Positions 48,522-56,662 of a stretch of 64,000 bases of DNA are shown here, one piece after another. The DNA is taken from positions 1 to 64,000 of the forward strand of contig CAJTLI010000004.1 of the NCBI GenBank assembly GCA_910577525.1. Direction: 5' to 3'. The notes under the pieces are model-generated. The model was not told the DNA's origin. It was given only the letters and a program-made list of their open reading frames with translations, and did no database searches. The position numbers were made by a program, and so were the translations under genes. The number at the start of each line of letters is the position of its first letter. Position 1 is the first letter of the stretch. The DNA is from an uncultured Oscillospiraceae bacterium (lineage in GTDB: Bacteria > Bacillota > Clostridia > Oscillospirales > Oscillospiraceae).

Positions 48522-49982
48522 ATGAAAAAACAAGTATCTCTTTTGCTTGCAGCGCTGCTGCTCCTCGGCGCTCTGAGCGCGACAGCCGGCTGTACGCAGC
48601 CCTCCCCGTCCGCAGCGTCCAGCGCCCCCAGCGCCAGCACGGAGCCCGCTGCGGAGATCGCCGTGGCCAAGGCGTACATCATCGTACAGGGCTACGAGTG
48701 GGGCCCGGCGATCCCCAAAATCGTGCTGGAGTTTGCCGAGGACGTGAGCGGCTTCGCCAACGACACCTTCGAGGTGGCCTTCGGCACCACCAAGCGCACC
48801 GTGAAAGAAGTGTACAGCTCCGACGCGGACGGCAATCAGGCCGGCGGCGGCAAATACCTCACCATCGAGATGGCGGTGAAGTCCAGCGAGGCCAGCCCCT
48901 TCGCCTACGACATGGAGAAGAACGCCAACATGTGGGCGGAGACCATGGACTTCAAAGTGACCGTGGCCGCGGGCAAGAGCTTCAGCGTGGGCAGCGCCTC
49001 CTACACGGCGGGCGACGCCTGCTCCTGCTCCGCCAAGGCGGAGGACCGGAAGGTCCCCCAGACCGTCGGCTGGGTGAAGGACACCGTGGAGTATCAGGAA
49101 GAGGGCAAGGATATCACCCTCACTCGGGCCGCCTGGGCCCCCGAGGGCGCGGACAGCGACAGCGGCAAGAACCCCCTCATCATCTGGCTCCATGGCATGG
49201 GCGAGGGCGGCACGGATATTGATATCGCCCTGCTGGGCAATGAGGTCTCTGCCCTGACCGCCGAGAACGAGACCAACGTACAGAAGTACTTCGCTGTTGA
49301 CGGACTGGCCGGGGCCTATGTGCTGGCGGTGCAGACCCCCACCATGTGGATGGACACTGACGGCAGCTTCACCTTCAACAACAATAACGTGCCCGAGGGG
49401 GAAAAGCAGGAGTCCTGGTACACCGAGGCCCTGTGGAAGGCCATCACCACCTATGTGGAGGGCAATCCCGACGTGGATACCAGCCGGATCTATGTGGGCG
49501 GCTGCTCCAATGGCGGCTACATGACCATGAATATGATGTTTGAGCACGGCGATTACTTCGCCGCCTTCTTCCCCGTCTGCGAGGCCTATCTGAACCAGTG
49601 CGTCTCCGACGAGATGATCCAGCAGATCAAGGACTACAACATCTGGTTTGTTCAGTCCGAGGACGACGGCACGGTGAATCCCATGGAGTATGCCCTGCCC
49701 ACCTATATGCGGCTGCTGGAGGCGGACGCGCAGAACATCTGGTTCACGCTCACAGACCATGTGCGGGGCACCGACGACCCCGAGCCCTGGAGCTGGACGG
49801 GCACCGGCACCTATGACGGCCACTGGAGCTGGATCTATGTTTTCAACGACCAGGTGACCACCCGCTTCGACCCGGCGAAGGTGTCCTCCGTGGCCGACCT
49901 GACCTCGGGGAACTGCACCGTGGACGGCGTAAACCTGTGGCAGTGGATGTCCGAGCAGAGACTTCCCCAGGCCGCCGAGTAA
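48522..49982 (+). CDS. Secreted serine esterase/peptidase-like lipoprotein
   Basis: 486 residues. Signal peptide with lipobox TAGC, a Ser/Ala/Pro linker, an N-terminal beta-domain (EIAVAKAYIIVQGYEWGPAI, about 45-180) and an alpha/beta-hydrolase: IIWLHGMGEGG (oxyanion), YVGGCSNGGYMT (nucleophile Ser), SEDDGTVNP (Asp), GTYDGHWSW (His). Resembles extracellular feruloyl/acetyl esterases and prolyl-oligopeptidase-fold lipoproteins. With the GH3 enzyme and binding lipoprotein nearby, plant-polysaccharide or glycoside processing is likely, by inference. AAGGAGG is 16 bp before ATG 48522, with GGAAGG closer. Confidence 0.83.
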   Translation: MKKQVSLLLAALLLLGALSATAGCTQPSPSAASSAPSASTEPAAEIAVAKAYIIVQGYEWGPAIPKIVLEFAEDVSGFANDTFEVAFGTTKRTVKEVYSSDADGNQAGGGKYLTIEMAVKSSEASPFAYDMEKNANMWAETMDFKVTVAAGKSFSVGSASYTAGDACSCSAKAEDRKVPQTVGWVKDTVEYQEEGKDITLTRAAWAPEGADSDSGKNPLIIWLHGMGEGGTDIDIALLGNEVSALTAENETNVQKYFAVDGLAGAYVLAVQTPTMWMDTDGSFTFNNNNVPEGEKQESWYTEALWKAITTYVEGNPDVDTSRIYVGGCSNGGYMTMNMMFEHGDYFAAFFPVCEAYLNQCVSDEMIQQIKDYNIWFVQSEDDGTVNPMEYALPTYMRLLEADAQNIWFTLTDHVRGTDDPEPWSWTGTGTYDGHWSWIYVFNDQVTTRFDPAKVSSVADLTSGNCTVDGVNLWQWMSEQRLPQAAE

Positions 49983-50043
49983 AGCGGACGCCCCCAAACA
50001 AGTTGCTGGCCGGAGCGCCTTGAAAAGGGTTCTCCGGGGCAAA

Positions 50044-50373
50044 TAAAGGAAGGACTGATTAGGCGCCGTTTGAAAATTGGCAGGATGCCCAGCGGCGAGG
50101 GATTTTTTCGTCAGGCGAAGCCGGTTTGACGCAGAAATACTTGGTGTATTTCAAGGAAAACTGGCAAAGCATGGCGGAAAAAGACCCGCTGTTTGGGTGT
50201 GCTGACAATTTTCAAACAAGCCCTAAATCGGCAAGAGCAGGCTGCAAATAAATTTTACGTCAGAATGCGGCGCGATTTCGCAGGAATAATTGTGTTTATG
50301 TCAGAAATTGCAGCAAAATTACGGCGCAAAATTTCCGCAGGATGCCGCAGGCGCATTTAATCAGCGCTTCCTA
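50044..50373. mobile_element. Outer MITE-like element, split by a second MITE
   Basis: Ends AAGGAAGGACTGATT and, inverted, AGGAAGCGCTGATTAAAT, with TA outside each. Its interior (TCGGCAAGAGCAGGCTGCAA) matches the 44-kb element. It is interrupted at 50062-50223. The 417 bp between the esterase and CBM genes is occupied mainly by this nest. Confidence 0.9.
50062..50223. mobile_element. Inner MITE-like element, 162 bp, inserted in the outer one
   Basis: Ends GGCGCCGTTTGAAAATTGGC and, inverted, GGGCTTGTTTGAAAATTGTC, flanked by TA (50060-50061, 50224-50225). Near-exact reverse complement of 38800-38957. Removing it with one TA restores GGACTGATTAAATCGGCAAG, as in the 44-kb element. Confidence 0.94.
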
Positions 50374-50399
50374 AATGATTGAAACAGGAGGAAAAGAGT

Positions 50400-51032
50400 A
50401 TGAAGAAGGTACACAAAACATGGAAGGCCATCGCCGCGTTCACCCTGGCTGCGGCCATGACCGCGTCCCTGACCGCCTGCGGCGGCAGCGCCCAGGACTA
50501 CGTGTTCGAGGCGGAGAAGGCCGAGCTGTCCGCCGCCTGCATGGTGGAGACCGGCCCCGAGTGGACCACCGAGCTCACCGACACCGAGGCCACCCAGGTG
50601 GGCTATTTCACCAGCGCCGGCGAGACCATCACTTTTAAGATCAACGCTTCCAAGGCCTGCTCCGCCACCCTGACCCTCCGGGCGGCCTCCGCCTGCGGCC
50701 AGTGGGCCGACCCCATGGTCTTTGAAGAGGTCGACATGTCCAAGGGCGAGTGCGCCAAGCTGTCCGTCAACGGCACCGATGTCGCCATGGAGGGCGTCCT
50801 CCCCGGCCTGGAGGCTCCCATGGACTGGGAGGTTGCCTCCGCCTACTATAAGCACTACGGCACCGCTACCGCCAAGATCGACCTGAAGGCCGGCGAGAAC
50901 GTCATCGTCCTCACCTCTCAGGGCTACAACGGCGGCCAGGGCGGCATCAACGTGGACAAGATCACCATCAACGCCGCCTCCGAGCTCACCTGGACCGAGA
51001 CCGACAACTCCGACCGCGTTCCCCAGCAGTAA
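50400..51032 (+). CDS. Lipoprotein with CBM6/CBM35-like carbohydrate-binding module
   Basis: 210 residues. Signal peptide with lipobox SLTAC, then one beta-sandwich module: YVFEAEKAELSAACMVETG at the start (the EAE calcium/ligand site of CBM6/35), ITFKINASKACSATLTLRAA in the middle and GGINVDKITINAASEL at the end. No catalytic domain, so it is a surface glycan-binding protein by inference. CAGGAGG precedes ATG 50400. It is probably cotranscribed with the GH3 gene 116 bp downstream. Confidence 0.82.
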   Translation: MKKVHKTWKAIAAFTLAAAMTASLTACGGSAQDYVFEAEKAELSAACMVETGPEWTTELTDTEATQVGYFTSAGETITFKINASKACSATLTLRAASACGQWADPMVFEEVDMSKGECAKLSVNGTDVAMEGVLPGLEAPMDWEVASAYYKHYGTATAKIDLKAGENVIVLTSQGYNGGQGGINVDKITINAASELTWTETDNSDRVPQQ

Positions 51033-51148
51033 ACCATAGTCCGCGCGCCCGGCGCCCCCGCCGCGCATTCCGGCGGCGGGGGACGCCGGTTATGCCCCGG
51101 TCCGGGTTTTGGACCCGTTAAACAGAACACGATTTAGGAGGGATCTCT

Positions 51149-54100
51149 GTGGCAAAAGAAAAGGGAAAAAAGAAAAAGCTGAGCGCGAAGGCATTTACCG
51201 CCATTCTCGCGCCCTTTCTGGCCATTCTTTTGGCCTTCTCCATCGCGCTCCCGGTGATCACCACCTCCAGGTTTGACCTGGTGCTCCGCGACATCTTCGG
51301 CGAGGCGAAGAGCAGCAACAAGGGCGGCGACGCCACCGCCAACGTGGACGCCACCTACTACACCCGGGATTTCACCGACTCCAAGGAGCTCCAGGCCGCC
51401 GAGCAGGCCTACACCCGCAAGGCGGGCGCCGAGGGCTTCGTGCTTCTCTACAACAAGGCCGAGGCGGGCAAGGGCCTGCCCGTGGCCGCCGGCTCCAAGC
51501 TGAGCCTGTTCTCCGCCTCCTCCGTGGACCTGCTGGCCGGCGGCACCGGCTCCGGCGTGTCCACCATCTCCAGCGACATGAAGACCGCCCTCACCGAGCA
51601 GGGCTTCTCCATCAACGAGGCGCTGTGGAAGTTCTACAGCGACAACCACGCCACCTACACCCGGGGCGGCGGCGCCATCATGTACGGCGGCTCTGAGGAC
51701 TGGTCCATCAACGAGGCCCCCCTGTCCGCCATCCCCGACGCCGCTAAGACCGAGGCGGCGGGCACCACCCCCATCTTCTTCATCGCCCGCACCGGCGGCG
51801 AGGGCCGGGACCTGGGCCGCTACATGGGCGACTGGACCAAGGTGGCCGGGGACAAGGAAAAGCACTACCTGGAGCCCGACTCCGTGGAGCTGGAGGTCAT
51901 CCAGTACCTGAACGACAACTTTGACAACGTGATCATCGTGGTCAACACCAACAACGCCTTCGAGCTGGGCTGGGTGGCCGACTATCCCAACATCACCTCC
52001 GTGCTGTGGGCCCCCGGCGCCGGCGGCGACACCTGCCGCTCCATCGCCGACGTGCTCAGCGGGGCCATCAACCCCTCCGGCCACCTGGTGGACACCTTCG
52101 CCTATGACGCCTTCTCCTCCCCCGCCATGCAGAACATGGGCGACATGATGATGGTCAACGGCGGCCAGGACGTGGGCGCCGGCGTGTTCTACGACGAGGG
52201 CATCTACGTGGGCTACAAGTACTACGAGACCCGCTACTTCGACAAGGTTCTGGACCAGGGCAACCCCGGCGACTATGACTACGCCGCCGCCGTCCAGTAC
52301 CCCTTCGGCTACGGCATCTCCTACACCACCTTCGAGTGGTCCGACTTCCAGCTGGGCCAGATGGATGAGAACGGCGATATGGAGATCTTCGTCACCGTGA
52401 AGAACACCGGCAGCGTGGCCGGCCGGGACGTGGTGCAGGTCTACCTGAACGCCCCCTACACCGAGTACGACAAGACCAACCACATTGAGAAGTCCGCCGT
52501 CACCCTGGTGGGCTTCGGCAAGACCGGCGACATCGAGCCGGGCCAGTCCGAGACCGTCACCGTCACCGTCAACCGCAGGGACTTCATCTCCTACGACGAC
52601 GTCCAGGCCAAGACCTACATCCTGGAGGCGGGCGACTATCTCCTCACCGCCGCCGAGAACGCCCACGCCGCCGCCGACAACTTCCTAGCCTACGGCGGTC
52701 AGACCGTGGAGGAGCCCCTGTTCGGCGGGGCCGACGCCGCCTTCGTGGGCAAATGGACCTATGACTACAGCGACAACGGCGGCGTGGACAACGTGACTTA
52801 CGCCAAGTCCCTGGCCGGTGCGGACATCACCAACCAGTTCGACCACGCGGTGTACGACGAGCTGACCCCCCGGGACAAGTATCTGACCCGTCAGGACTGG
52901 GTGGGCACCTTCCCCCAGACCCACGGCAGTCAGGACGGCAAGCGCACCAGCGGCTACAGCGAAAAGAACGGCTACACCTGGGAGGTGGAGGTATCCGACA
53001 CCATCAAGAAGAACATCGACGACATCGGCGCCGGCACCGCCTCCCTCAACCCCATGACCGACGAGGAGGCCGGCAAGCTGGCCGGTGAGTTCGGCAAGGA
53101 GGGCACCCTCCAACTGGTGGATTTCCGGGGCCGGGACTTCGACGAGGTGGACGCCGAGGGCGGCTGGGACCGCCTCATCGACCAGATGACCACCGACGAG
53201 ATCAAGAAAATGATCCGCAACGCGGGCTATCAGACCCTGGGCTCCACCGCCATCAACAAGCCCCGCGCCATCGACTTTGACGGCCCCTCCGGCCTGAACG
53301 AGGGCGGCGTCAGCCACGAGCCCTACTCCATCACCTACCCCTGCGCCGCCAACCTGGCCGCCAGCTGGGACCGGGAGAACTCCCGCCTCCACGGCTACTA
53401 CGTGGGCGAGGACGGCCTGGCCGCCGACGGCAACTGGGGCAACCACACCTATACCGGCATCATCTCCGGCTGGTACGCCCCCGCCATGAATATCCACCGC
53501 ACTCCCTTCGCCGGCCGTAACTTCGAGTACTACTCCGAGGACGGCTTCATGTCCGGCGAGCTGGCCCTGGAGGCCTCCCGCGCCTGCGCCGAGAAGGGCG
53601 TGTACGCCTACATCAAGCACTTCGCCCTCAACGATCAGGAGGACTACCGGAGCCATGTGGCCACCTTCTGTAACGAGCAGGCCATCCGCGAGATCTATCT
53701 GAAGCCCTTCCAGACCTGCATTGAGGAGCGGGGCACCACCAAGATCAAGGTGCAGAACTTCGACGAGGAGACCGGCACCTACACCGCGGGCGAGATGGAG
53801 ATCCCCGCCGTCATGGCCGTCATGACCGCCTTCAACCGCATCGGCTGCACCTGGGCCGGCGGCAACTACAACCTGATCACCGGCGTGCTGCGCAACGAGT
53901 GGGGCTTTGACGGCTCCGTCATCACCGACTACGACAACGGCGGCGTCATGGACACCGAGCAGTGCATCCGCGCCGGCGGCGACATCAAGCTGACCGCCTA
54001 CGGCTCCAACGCCCAGCTGGACATGGACAACCCCGCCTCCCAGTACCATGCCCGGCAGGCCATGAAGCACGTGCTCTACACCACCGTGAACTCCAACGCC

Positions 54101-54256
54101 ATGAACGGCATCGTCCACGGCGTGACCGTGTCCGAGCTGCCCTTCGCCAACTACTACTACATCCTCATCGGCGAGGCGGTGGTGGCAGCGGCCCTCATCG
54201 GCTGGGGCATCTTCGCCATCGTGAAGCGCTGGAAGAAGGAGAAGGCCGGGGCCTGA
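51149..54256 (+). CDS. Membrane-anchored GH3 glycosidase with reversed domain order
   Basis: 1035 residues. A hydrophobic helix at 14-34 and another at about 1003-1025 anchor both ends. Order between them: GH3 C-terminal (alpha/beta sandwich) domain (LWAPGAGGDTCRSIADVLSG, about residues 55-400), fibronectin-III-like domain (VKNTGSVAGRDVVQVYLNAP, about 410-510), then the GH3 N-terminal barrel (PRAIDFDGPSGLNEGG, YIKHFALNDQEDYR), with nucleophile Asp927 in SVITDYDNGG. This is the reverse of usual GH3 enzymes and is known from some rumen beta-glucosidases. GTG 51149 follows AGGAGGG. Substrate unknown, probably a beta-glucoside. Confidence 0.9.
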   Translation: MAKEKGKKKKLSAKAFTAILAPFLAILLAFSIALPVITTSRFDLVLRDIFGEAKSSNKGGDATANVDATYYTRDFTDSKELQAAEQAYTRKAGAEGFVLLYNKAEAGKGLPVAAGSKLSLFSASSVDLLAGGTGSGVSTISSDMKTALTEQGFSINEALWKFYSDNHATYTRGGGAIMYGGSEDWSINEAPLSAIPDAAKTEAAGTTPIFFIARTGGEGRDLGRYMGDWTKVAGDKEKHYLEPDSVELEVIQYLNDNFDNVIIVVNTNNAFELGWVADYPNITSVLWAPGAGGDTCRSIADVLSGAINPSGHLVDTFAYDAFSSPAMQNMGDMMMVNGGQDVGAGVFYDEGIYVGYKYYETRYFDKVLDQGNPGDYDYAAAVQYPFGYGISYTTFEWSDFQLGQMDENGDMEIFVTVKNTGSVAGRDVVQVYLNAPYTEYDKTNHIEKSAVTLVGFGKTGDIEPGQSETVTVTVNRRDFISYDDVQAKTYILEAGDYLLTAAENAHAAADNFLAYGGQTVEEPLFGGADAAFVGKWTYDYSDNGGVDNVTYAKSLAGADITNQFDHAVYDELTPRDKYLTRQDWVGTFPQTHGSQDGKRTSGYSEKNGYTWEVEVSDTIKKNIDDIGAGTASLNPMTDEEAGKLAGEFGKEGTLQLVDFRGRDFDEVDAEGGWDRLIDQMTTDEIKKMIRNAGYQTLGSTAINKPRAIDFDGPSGLNEGGVSHEPYSITYPCAANLAASWDRENSRLHGYYVGEDGLAADGNWGNHTYTGIISGWYAPAMNIHRTPFAGRNFEYYSEDGFMSGELALEASRACAEKGVYAYIKHFALNDQEDYRSHVATFCNEQAIREIYLKPFQTCIEERGTTKIKVQNFDEETGTYTAGEMEIPAVMAVMTAFNRIGCTWAGGNYNLITGVLRNEWGFDGSVITDYDNGGVMDTEQCIRAGGDIKLTAYGSNAQLDMDNPASQYHARQAMKHVLYTTVNSNAMNGIVHGVTVSELPFANYYYILIGEAVVAAALIGWGIFAIVKRWKKEKAGA

Positions 54257-54319
54257 CCCTTTTCCCAGCAAACAGCAAAAAGAACGCCAGTCATCTGGTG
54301 ATTCTATACCTCCTCATTC

Positions 54320-54357
54320 AACAGCAGGCGGGCTCCGAAAGGAGCCCGCCTGCTGTT
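54320..54357 (+). terminator. Terminator of the CBM/GH3 genes
   Basis: AACAGCAGGCGGGCTCC, loop GAAA, and its exact 17-bp complement. Confidence 0.92.
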
Positions 54358-54493
54358 GCCGCCTGTGGAAAAGGACTGGTTCGCCAAGCTCCCCGACGGT
54401 GCCCGGCGGAAAATCAGCGCCCAGGGGTACTATTTCCGCCCCTCCCCTCATAGGCTTGCACTGCCAGCACAGATCGAAGGGGGGAAGTCAGAC

Positions 54494-54634
54494 ATGGGGA
54501 CCCCGCCGGTTCAACCCGCCAAGGGCGCCCCGCCGGAGCGGCGCCGGTATACCCGAATTGAGCGGCGTTTCTCCACACAGCGGAGCGCGCGGGAGCTCGT
54601 CCGGGACCTGCTGCGCGCCCACAGCGGAGAATAA
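54494..54634 (+). CDS. Small protein upstream of the recombinase, TnpW-like
   Basis: 46 residues ending ERRFSTQRSARELVRDLLRA HSGE. Short proteins of this pattern (a basic stretch, an aromatic beta strand, then an amphipathic helix) precede TnpX-type recombinases in clostridial transposons (TnpW family). ATG 54494 has GGGGGG 8 bp upstream. It could be a recombination directionality or accessory factor, but no function is demonstrated for the family. Confidence 0.55.
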   Translation: MGTPPVQPAKGAPPERRRYTRIERRFSTQRSARELVRDLLRAHSGE

Positions 54635-54662
54635 CCACACATTGGGGAAAGGGGGGCCGCCC

Positions 54663-56252
54663 ATGGCCCGGACAAAACGGGATACAGCCTCCCAGCGCCC
54701 GGCCCGGGCCGTCTGGCGGGCCGCTCTCTACACCCGCCTGTCCCGGGAGGACGGGGACAAGCCCGAGAGCGACAGCATCGCCAACCAGCGGGCGCTGCTG
54801 GAGGACTTCGCCGCCCGGCAGCCCGATTTGCAGATCGCCGGACGGTACAGCGACGACGGCTTCACCGGGACAAACTTCCAGCGCCCGGATTTTCAGCGGA
54901 TGATCGCCGACATCGAGGCCGGGAAAATCAACTGCGTCATCGTCAAGGACCTCTCCCGGTTCGGGCGGGACTACATCAACGCGGGCCGGTATCTGGAGCG
55001 CTGGTTCCCGGAGCGCGGGGTCCGCTTCCTGGCGGTCAACGACCATATCGACAGCCAGAACGGCCCCTATGACCTGCTGCTTCCCTTTAAAAACGTGTTC
55101 AACGAGCAGTACGCCCGGGACATCTCCCACAAGGTCAAAAGCGCCATGCAGGCCAAGCAGCGCCGGGGGGCGTTCATCGGGGCCTTTGCCTCCTACGGCT
55201 ACCGGAAGGACCCCCAGGATCACAACAGGCTGCTGATCGACCCCTGCGCCGCCGCGGTGGTCCGGCGGGTCTTCGACCTGTATGAGCAGGGCACCGGAAA
55301 GCTCCGAATCGCCAAGCTGCTCAACGAGGAGGGCGTCCCCTGCCCCAGCGAGTACAAAAAGCTGAACGGGGAGCGCTACCGCAACGGCCAGAGGCTGTCC
55401 AAAACCACCTACTGGACCTATGCCACCATCCACCGGATGCTGAACAACCAGATGTACATCGGCAACATGGAGCAGGGCCGCGCCCCCCGGCAGACCATGC
55501 ACGGCAGAGCCAAACAGCTGGACCGGAGCCAGTGGACCGTGGTGCAGGGCACCCATGAGCCGGTCGTCTCCCGCCGTCAGTGGGAGCGGGTGCAGGCCCT
55601 CCTGACAAAGGACACCCGCTCCCCCGCCTTCGGGGAAAATATCGGCCCCTTCGCGGGGTTCCTGCGCTGCGGCGACTGCGGGCGGGCCATGAGCAGAACC
55701 GGCGCGGGCTACTGCTGCGGCTCCTACAAGCGCTACGGCCCCAGCGCCTGCACCCGCCACGGGATCTCACAGCGGGAGCTGGAACAGCTCGTCCTGGGCG
55801 ATCTGAATCAAATCATCGAAAAGGCGGGCGATCTGAGATCCCTGGCCCGGGAGGCCGCGCCCAAACGGGAGCCCCGGAATCTGCGGGCGGAGCGGGAGCG
55901 GACCCGGGCAAACCTGGACCGGGTGCACCGCCTGAAGCAGTGCGCCTATGAGGATTACCGGTCGGGACTGCTCGCCCAGGCGGATTATCTCCGCTACCAA
56001 GAGGATTATACCCGCCAGGAAACGGCCCTATCAAACCAGCTGTCCCGGCTGGAGCGGGAGAGCCCGGAGGAGCCTCCGGAGCGGCCCTGGACCGCCTCCC
56101 TGCTGGAGCGGGGAAGGCTCACCGAGCTGGACCGCGCCACCATGGCCGAAGCGGTGGGGGAGATTCTGGTGTTCGAAGACGGGCGTCTCGCGGTCACATA
56201 TCTGTTTTCGGACGAGGACGGAATTTTAACCGGCCCGGAGGGAGACCGCTGA
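54663..56252 (+). CDS. Large serine recombinase of the element
   Basis: 529 residues. N-terminal resolvase domain with catalytic Ser27 in YTRLSREDGD, IVKDLSRFGRDYINAGRYLE, a Recombinase domain (AFASYGYRKDPQDHNRLLID), a zinc ribbon (CGDCGRAMSRTGAGYCCGSY ... CTRH) and a coiled-coil insertion (about 400-470). TnpX/TndX-like and related in architecture to SpoIVCA, which excises skin. It should catalyse attP x attB integration; excision normally needs a directionality factor. It lies at the right end of the element, pointing at attR, as usual for integrases. GGGGGG is 6 bp before ATG 54663. Confidence 0.95.
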   Translation: MARTKRDTASQRPARAVWRAALYTRLSREDGDKPESDSIANQRALLEDFAARQPDLQIAGRYSDDGFTGTNFQRPDFQRMIADIEAGKINCVIVKDLSRFGRDYINAGRYLERWFPERGVRFLAVNDHIDSQNGPYDLLLPFKNVFNEQYARDISHKVKSAMQAKQRRGAFIGAFASYGYRKDPQDHNRLLIDPCAAAVVRRVFDLYEQGTGKLRIAKLLNEEGVPCPSEYKKLNGERYRNGQRLSKTTYWTYATIHRMLNNQMYIGNMEQGRAPRQTMHGRAKQLDRSQWTVVQGTHEPVVSRRQWERVQALLTKDTRSPAFGENIGPFAGFLRCGDCGRAMSRTGAGYCCGSYKRYGPSACTRHGISQRELEQLVLGDLNQIIEKAGDLRSLAREAAPKREPRNLRAERERTRANLDRVHRLKQCAYEDYRSGLLAQADYLRYQEDYTRQETALSNQLSRLERESPEEPPERPWTASLLERGRLTELDRATMAEAVGEILVFEDGRLAVTYLFSDEDGILTGPEGDR

Positions 56253-56305
56253 GCGCGGCGTCCCTCCGGGCCGGTTTTGGCATGGAACGGGCGGCTGTCC
56301 ACGGC

Positions 56306-56545
56306 TCAGCCCGGGAAGACAAACGTCCGCAATATAGCGTTACCCCAGGCCGCGTCGAAGCTGATGGACAGCACCTTGTAGTCCTTCTGCACGCAGTATA
56401 TGGGCAGCTGCCTGACGGAGGCGGCGGCCCCCACCACGGCGGGGTGGTTGACCACCCAGAACATCAGCACCGCCGCCAGGGCGCAGGCCGCCCCCGCGAT
56501 CACCTTCCGGCGCAGATAAATGATCTTTGTTTTGCTCTCTTCCAT
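56306..56545 (-). CDS. pdaB: 5' part of the split polysaccharide deacetylase
   Basis: 79 codons before a stop inside the element; residues 1-68 belong to the deacetylase. A transmembrane or signal segment spans residues 14-32 and is followed by YCVQKDYKVLSISFDAAWGN, which is NodB motif 1 with the catalytic Asp. The last residues (AILRTFVFPG) are read from element DNA beyond attR. Continuing at Asn into the piece at 46.1 kb gives WGNEDTQQLIDIL, the usual family sequence. ATG 56545 has GGAGGGG upstream and a sigma-E-like promoter. Confidence 0.9.
   Translation of the reverse strand: MEESKTKIIYLRRKVIAGAACALAAVLMFWVVNHPAVVGAAASVRQLPIYCVQKDYKVLSISFDAAWGNAILRTFVFPG
56339..56349. other. attR core
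   Basis: GTTACCCCAGG; the inside flank CCGCAATATAGC pairs with the inside flank of attL to form a palindromic attP on circularisation. Confidence 0.82.
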
Positions 56546-56578
56546 TGCATGACCCCTCCGATGCTCAAATTTGCTATC

Positions 56579-56607
56579 ATTTTATGCGCCGGAGGGCCCG
56601 TTCATGT
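56579..56607 (-). promoter_or_regulatory. Sigma-E-like promoter of the split deacetylase
   Basis: Minus strand: ACATGAA (56601-56607), 14 bp, CATAAAAT (56579-56586). The -10 differs from the sigma-E consensus CATACAAT at one position; the -35 match is partial. Mother-cell expression would fit a PdaB role. Confidence 0.5.
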
Positions 56608-56662
56608 TACCGTCAGCGCGGCGGGCCGGTGGGCAAAGCGCCCAAGTCCCTCCCGAAGGGGG

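Larger units (their letters stand above)
46110..56349. mobile_element. Skin-like integrative element inside a sporulation deacetylase gene
   Basis: Bounded by GTTGCCCCAGG (46110-46120) and GTTACCCCAGG (56339-56349), one mismatch in 11; unit length 10,229 bp. It separates the 5' and 3' parts of a pdaB-like gene in register. A large serine recombinase lies at the right end, 86 bp from attR. Cargo: LytTR response regulator, sensor kinase, esterase lipoprotein, carbohydrate-binding lipoprotein, GH3 enzyme and a TnpW-like small protein. No phage structural genes. Confidence 0.9.

Noticed and set aside
51134..52666. A 510-codon frame antisense to the GH3 gene
   Set aside because: Low-complexity Val/Gly/His product, no start signals, and full overlap with a well-supported enzyme.
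46110..56349. Interpretation of the element as a prophage
   Set aside because: No capsid, tail, terminase, lysis or replication genes are present; only a recombinase and metabolic or signalling cargo.
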